Shown piece after piece: positions 59,599-64,000 of a stretch of DNA of 64,000 nt. How positions within the stretch are numbered: position 1 is the first letter of the stretch; each line of letters starts with the position of its first letter. Origin of the DNA: Syngnathus acus (taxonomy: Eukaryota; Chordata; Actinopteri; Syngnathiformes; Syngnathidae). Under the pieces are notes generated by a model. It worked only from the letters and a program-made list of their open reading frames with translations, searched no databases and was not told the DNA's origin. Where the stretch lies: positions 12,615,918 through 12,679,917 of the forward strand of contig NC_051098.1 in the NCBI RefSeq assembly GCF_901709675.1. Reading direction: 5' to 3'. The position numbers and the translations under genes were made by a program.

Positions 59599-62500
59599 AT
59601 GACGTTAGGGGCCGGGAAGGCACGTTTGGACAGAGTTACCTTCACCGGCGTGCTCTTGTTCCTTGTTGGCTCTTCGCACGCCTTCAAAACGCAACTGTTC
59701 CGCAGACATGGAGCCTCCTTTCACTCTCCTGACATCCCCGTCAACTATGAAACTTTTTACCTTGACCAGAAGGTGAGTTGAACCTTTCTCGATGTACGCC
59801 GAATTCTTCCTTGTACTTTGTCTCAAAATAGACAAAAATAGCACATAGTCTTTGATGAGTTTCAAATCAGTTGTACAACAGTTTCAGGTCACGTGTTTTT
59901 TTTATTTTATCCCCATAATTACCTTTTTTTCCCCCATCAGTGTCATTCCAATATTTTTTTTCACATCCAAAAACATTACACACGTTTGTGGTTGCTGTTT
60001 GATTGAATCAGAGCATGATGAAAATGGGCGTAACCACTTTCCTGGGAGAAGAGTAAATAATAGTAGCACATGACCTACAAATGTATAACAGAGAAGCTTA
60101 ATCTTTGACCAACTACTTGACAGTCACATTTAGCACGGCTGCTCCAGCCACCCCCAGCATCCTTCCTCCAGCATCCTTCCTCATCCCGAGGCTGATTGTC
60201 TTCTCCCCCTGACGCAACACCTCTGAAGCAGTTTCCATTAGCAGGAGCCAAAAAAGGGTCATTGGTCACGCCGCCTTCTTCTTCCCACCCTGTCTGCGTG
60301 CAATCAAGGCATAAAGTCATCACGCTCATCTCAACAGTCATCGCTGTAAAGCAAATGGACAGATGTCAGCGAAGCAGTCGTTCTCAAAATGACCACACGG
60401 TGGCACTATTTCTCAGGCAACCAGATGTGCATGCGAGATAAGCCCCAACACCGGTTTTATCAATCGACATGAAATTATTTGGACGTCATAACAGGACGCA
60501 CAAAAAAAGCCTTAAGCCCAAAATTGAATAGAAAGTTGGCTATTTTGGTTTGAAGAGGCCATTTTGAAACAATTCCAATGCTCACTAAGGAATTTGCCTA
60601 ATTGCATGCAGGGATCAAACAAAACAAAAACATCAGAAAAAACACTGAGCGCAGCAGCTTGTGGATTCCATGTTTTAAAGTCAACCTAGCTGCATAAAAG
60701 AGGTAACTTGTGGCAGATATGAAATAGTGTGACCTTTTCAAGGGACAATAGTGAGACATCATGTGATTAAGCTTCACATCAAAAGCAAAAAAAAGAAAAG
60801 GTGACCTTTTAAAAGGACACACATCCGCATTTAAGTGCTTTGTTCTCACAATTACACTGCACATGACCCCAAGGGAGCATGCCGCCCTACCAAAGCCCCT
60901 CCCCTCGCCGTCCGCTCTTATGGAACGCCCACACGCTGCCAAGCCGAGGCTGAATGCGTGCTTTGAATCTTTCTGCTGTCGCCTGCTAAAGTTACTGCCT
61001 CCTTTTGTAACCACGGAGACACTTCAGATGGTTGTCGGGGGCAAAATAAAAAAATTAATTTGAAAAGTGTCAAGGATGTTTTGACAAGCTGTGTGATGTT
61101 ACCTGATTTTTTTTTGCCCCCCCCAGATTGATCATTTTGGCTTCGTAGAAGACGGCACTTTCAAACAGCGCTACCTTGTGGCCGACAAGCAGTGGCGCTC
61201 GCCGGGCGGACCCATTTTGTTCTACACGGGCAACGAAGGGGACATCACCTGGTTCTGCAACAACACCGTAAGCCATTGATCCAATTTGTCTCCTCCCCCA
61301 AAATGGATGTGCCTTGCAAGTGTTTTTATTTTGCATTTGTGTGTGCAAGTACTGTTGCACCTGCAAGAATGTCATGTACAAGTCTTGATTCTGGTCCAGG
61401 GCTTCATGTGGGATGTTGCCGGGGAGCTGGGCGCCATGTTGATCTTTGCAGAACACCGCTACTACGGAGAGTCGATGCCTTTTGGAGCCGATTCTTACAG
61501 TGTAAGTAAATTCGCTCATCAAAAATGCTGTTTCGTAATTAATTATCGGTGTGACTACTGAAGTCCTCAGTTGGTTGATAGTCGTACGTTTTGGAAGTGA
61601 GTTCCCCTCACTCCCCCCACCCTAGGTGAAAATGTCCACACTGTTTGTCTGCAGGATAGCAAACACCTCAACTACCTGACGGCAGAGCAGGCCCTGGCGG
61701 ATTTTGCCGTCCTGATCCAACACGTGAAGGTCAGCAGAGCCGGAGCCCAGCGCAGCCCGGTCATCGCCATCGGGGGGTCCTACGGGGGGATGCTGGCCGC
61801 CTGGTTCAGGATGAAGTACCCCAATGTCGTTGTCGGGTAAGGACGACAAATTGGACTGACACAAATGTGTCCCACATCAGTAAGCATGATTTTTTTTTCT
61901 CTGCCAGTGCTCTAGCATCCTCTGCGCCAATCTGGCAGTTCTCAGGTATGGTGCCATGCGGGGACTTCTTCAAGGTGGTCACGCGGGACTTTGCCAAAAG
62001 CGGACCCAACTGCGACGCAAACATCCGCGCGTCCTGGAGGGCCATCAATAACCTCTCCGCCACTGGTAAGACATTAGCTTGGCTAAACCGTCACATGGGT
62101 CGCCTCACGATCAGACAAAAAGCAAAATGGCCCATTTGAATGGTTGTATAATCATATTTATACTTAATTCTAATACAAGTATTTAGCCAGATACAAAATT
62201 ATCTTTTGGTCTTTTGTTGTGCAGCGTCAGGTCTGCAGTGGCTGTCCGAAGAGTTCAGCTTGTGTGCGCCGCTGAAGATCGACAAGGACGTGTTGGCCTT
62301 CAAGAGTTGGCTCCAGGAGACGTGGGTGAACTTGGCCATGGTGGACTACCCATACAAGGCCGACTTTCTACAGCCACTGCCCCGCTGGCCCATCCAGGTA
62401 CCCACACTAAAGTGCTGCTGGACCAGCCACTAGTGTTTAGTAAGTTAGTGTGTGTGTGTGTGTGTGTTACAAGGAGGCGTCCAAATGCCTCCTTGTTGTT

Positions 62501-64000
62501 TAGCAGACTTGCTCTGTGGCGGCCTGTAAATGCTTTTGTCACATAAAACGCACTGGCGCCTGATTTGCATGTGAAATTCGCCGGGATTTATGGCAGCCAT
62601 GTCGGAACAAGAGGAGGGACCGCTGTTGGCTTTAGCATCCCGACACGATTAGAATGCCAAAAAAGCACTTTGGTTTCCATCCATCACGACTTGCACTCCA
62701 AGTGTACGCCCCACCAAAAATACTCCCACGTATGTTTTGGTGTAAATGCTATGATAGCAACATCAATGCTAGTTTTGTTAGCCTGTCTATAGCATTTTGC
62801 ATTGGGTGTTTGCATCATGCTAGCAGATTTGTTTGTGGTGTTTACTTAATTACACGACTTTTAATTCTAGCAGTAAAAAGCTTGGAGCTTCTTTTTGAAA
62901 GTAAATGCCAAACGTAAATGTCGCCGTCGCCATCTAGTGCTCGTAATTAAAACTTTTTGCTCGTAACTCAAAGAAACAAAACGAGTTTTCGAAATGCAAA
63001 TATGCAAACCGTCACAGTTGTGGCAAGTTAATAAGTGACAACCAGCATTCAAGCATCAGCTTTTTTTTTTTGTCACTTTTTGTTACGGTTTGCCAGTTGA
63101 CACCTCCGATATATAAAAAAAAAAAGGAAAAAGAAAACAGGGCACTGTTGTTTTTGTAACCCCACGAGTTTTGTTACTGAGGCTTTTGTGTGAGGACTCG
63201 GTGGTGGTCGATGGATGAGGACGGCCTAGGACACGTCCAGGCGAAGATTTACACCGTGGAAGAAAAAAAAAAATAAAAAAAAAGAGCAGCGGAAAGGGGT
63301 GAACGGGGGTGGGGCGGGGGGGTACCATCTTCTCCTTACTTTTCAGCCAGGATTAGCTTTATACATTCATCTCTGCCAACACCTCTAAGCCCTCAATGGG
63401 CCTTTCTCACACTGGCTCACATAATCACATTAGTTTTGTCATTAAAAAAAGAAAAAAAAAAAGCTTCTCAGCCTAAAGCGCTTACGCTGCCCATCGGGGT
63501 CGCATAACATTAGAGGAAACTCCCGATGACCGTTTAGCCTTCCTTGTGGAGACACGGAGCCGGAGGGAAAGTAGATAATACCTGCCGAGTTGGACGTCAG
63601 GGGGGGTCAACAGGGTGGGCAGCACGTGACCAGGTCAGGTGGAAACATGAGGCGCCGAGGTCAATGGGGAGGAAAAAAACAAGTACCAACTTTGGCAAGG
63701 AAAACAACAGCGAGCTATTTGCAGTGGAGCTTTTTTTCTTGAGGGTGGGCGGGGGCAGGGATAGCGCAGGGGGTCCGCAAATAAATTTTTTCACAAACCC
63801 CCAAAATTCTTCAGAAAATGCTGATAAAGATCCACACTGGTGGAAATGTAAAATATTCCTGCATACTCATTCTTCACGTCCATGTTTTTGTGTGCTCCAG
63901 GCCGCGTGCAAGTATCTGGCCTTGGATTCATCCGCTTCCATCAAGCAGATCCTTCACGGCGTGTCCCAAGCGGCCAAGGTCTACTACAACTACACGGGAA
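59599..64000 (+). CDS. prcp: Lysosomal Pro-X carboxypeptidase (partial, 3' end outside window)
   Basis: Serine protease of family S28 that removes C-terminal residues after proline (angiotensin II, prekallikrein activation, alpha-MSH). Exons 59599-59772, 61127-61267, 61400-61501, 61655-61836, 61908-62065, 62225-62397 and 63901-64000+, all in frame, cover about 343 residues of a roughly 500-residue enzyme. A signal peptide is visible ([16 protein letters not shown], ~13-28), followed by a short propeptide. Conserved stretches: [21 protein letters not shown]-like [41 protein letters not shown]. The nucleophile is Ser181 in GGSYGGM; the Asp and His of the triad lie beyond the window. [20 protein letters not shown] and [10 protein letters not shown] also match human PRCP. 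N-glycosylation sites include NNT and NYT. DPP7 is less likely, since the wording fits PRCP throughout. Confidence 0.95.
59773..61126 (+). other. prcp intron 1
   Basis: About 1.35 kb, no coding exon or complete repeat recognised. Confidence 0.5.
62398..63900 (+). other. prcp intron 6
   Basis: About 1.5 kb with a TG repeat (62446-62467) and A-rich runs near 63110-63150 and 63255-63290. No coding exon recognised. Confidence 0.5.

Overview
The window is a piece of a teleost fish nuclear genome, probably a percomorph with compact introns. The evidence is multi-exon vertebrate genes with GT-AG introns, fish interspersed repeats (a tRNA-headed SINE with a TGGA tail, hAT DNA transposon remnants) and abundant simple repeats. 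Ten protein-coding genes are recognisable by reading their translations against remembered vertebrate families; no database search was run. Exon borders come from splice consensus plus reading-frame continuity.

Layout: (1) 1-727 (-), 5' two thirds of an lpar6-like lysophosphatidic acid receptor, cut by the window edge. (2) 2895-6618 (-), rcbtb2 (RCC1 repeats + BTB), with a probable 5' non-coding exon and promoter near 8.0-8.4 kb. (3) about 9.2-36.4 kb (+), fndc3a (nine-FN3 tail-anchored membrane protein, 25 coding exons), with a candidate second promoter and first exon near 17.6 kb. (4) 37411-39290 (+), mlnr (motilin receptor, two coding exons). (5) 46048-48186 (+), rcsd1 (CapZ-interacting protein). 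(6) 48908-50939 (+), the C3orf52/TTMP orthologue. (7) 52674-53658 (+), guca1c (GCAP3). (8) 54574-55410 (-), ndufc2. (9) 56878-57958 (+), rab30. (10) 59599-64000 (+), prcp, cut by the window end.

Synteny: lpar6-rcbtb2-fndc3a-mlnr matches human 13q14, C3orf52 and GUCA1C are both on human 3q13, NDUFC2, RAB30 and PRCP are on 11q14, and RCSD1 is on 1q24. The window is therefore a mosaic of several mammalian neighbourhoods joined in the fish. RB1, in whose intron human LPAR6 sits, shows no exon between lpar6 and rcbtb2, and no CYSLTR2-like receptor is seen between rcbtb2 and fndc3a.

The genes are not an operon or pathway. They cover lipid and peptide GPCR signalling, cone phototransduction, Golgi traffic, complex I, lysosomal peptide processing and actin capping. 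Gene pairs share control space: rcbtb2/fndc3a and ndufc2/rab30 are head to head with ETS, NRF1 or CRE motifs, and guca1c/ndufc2 are tail to tail with poly(A) signals about 40 bp apart. No defence system, CRISPR array, phage or bacterial-type system is present. The least explained items are a broken coding-like block inside an rcbtb2 intron (3745-3955), an orphan exon-like frame near 36.5 kb, and the alternative fndc3a first exon.
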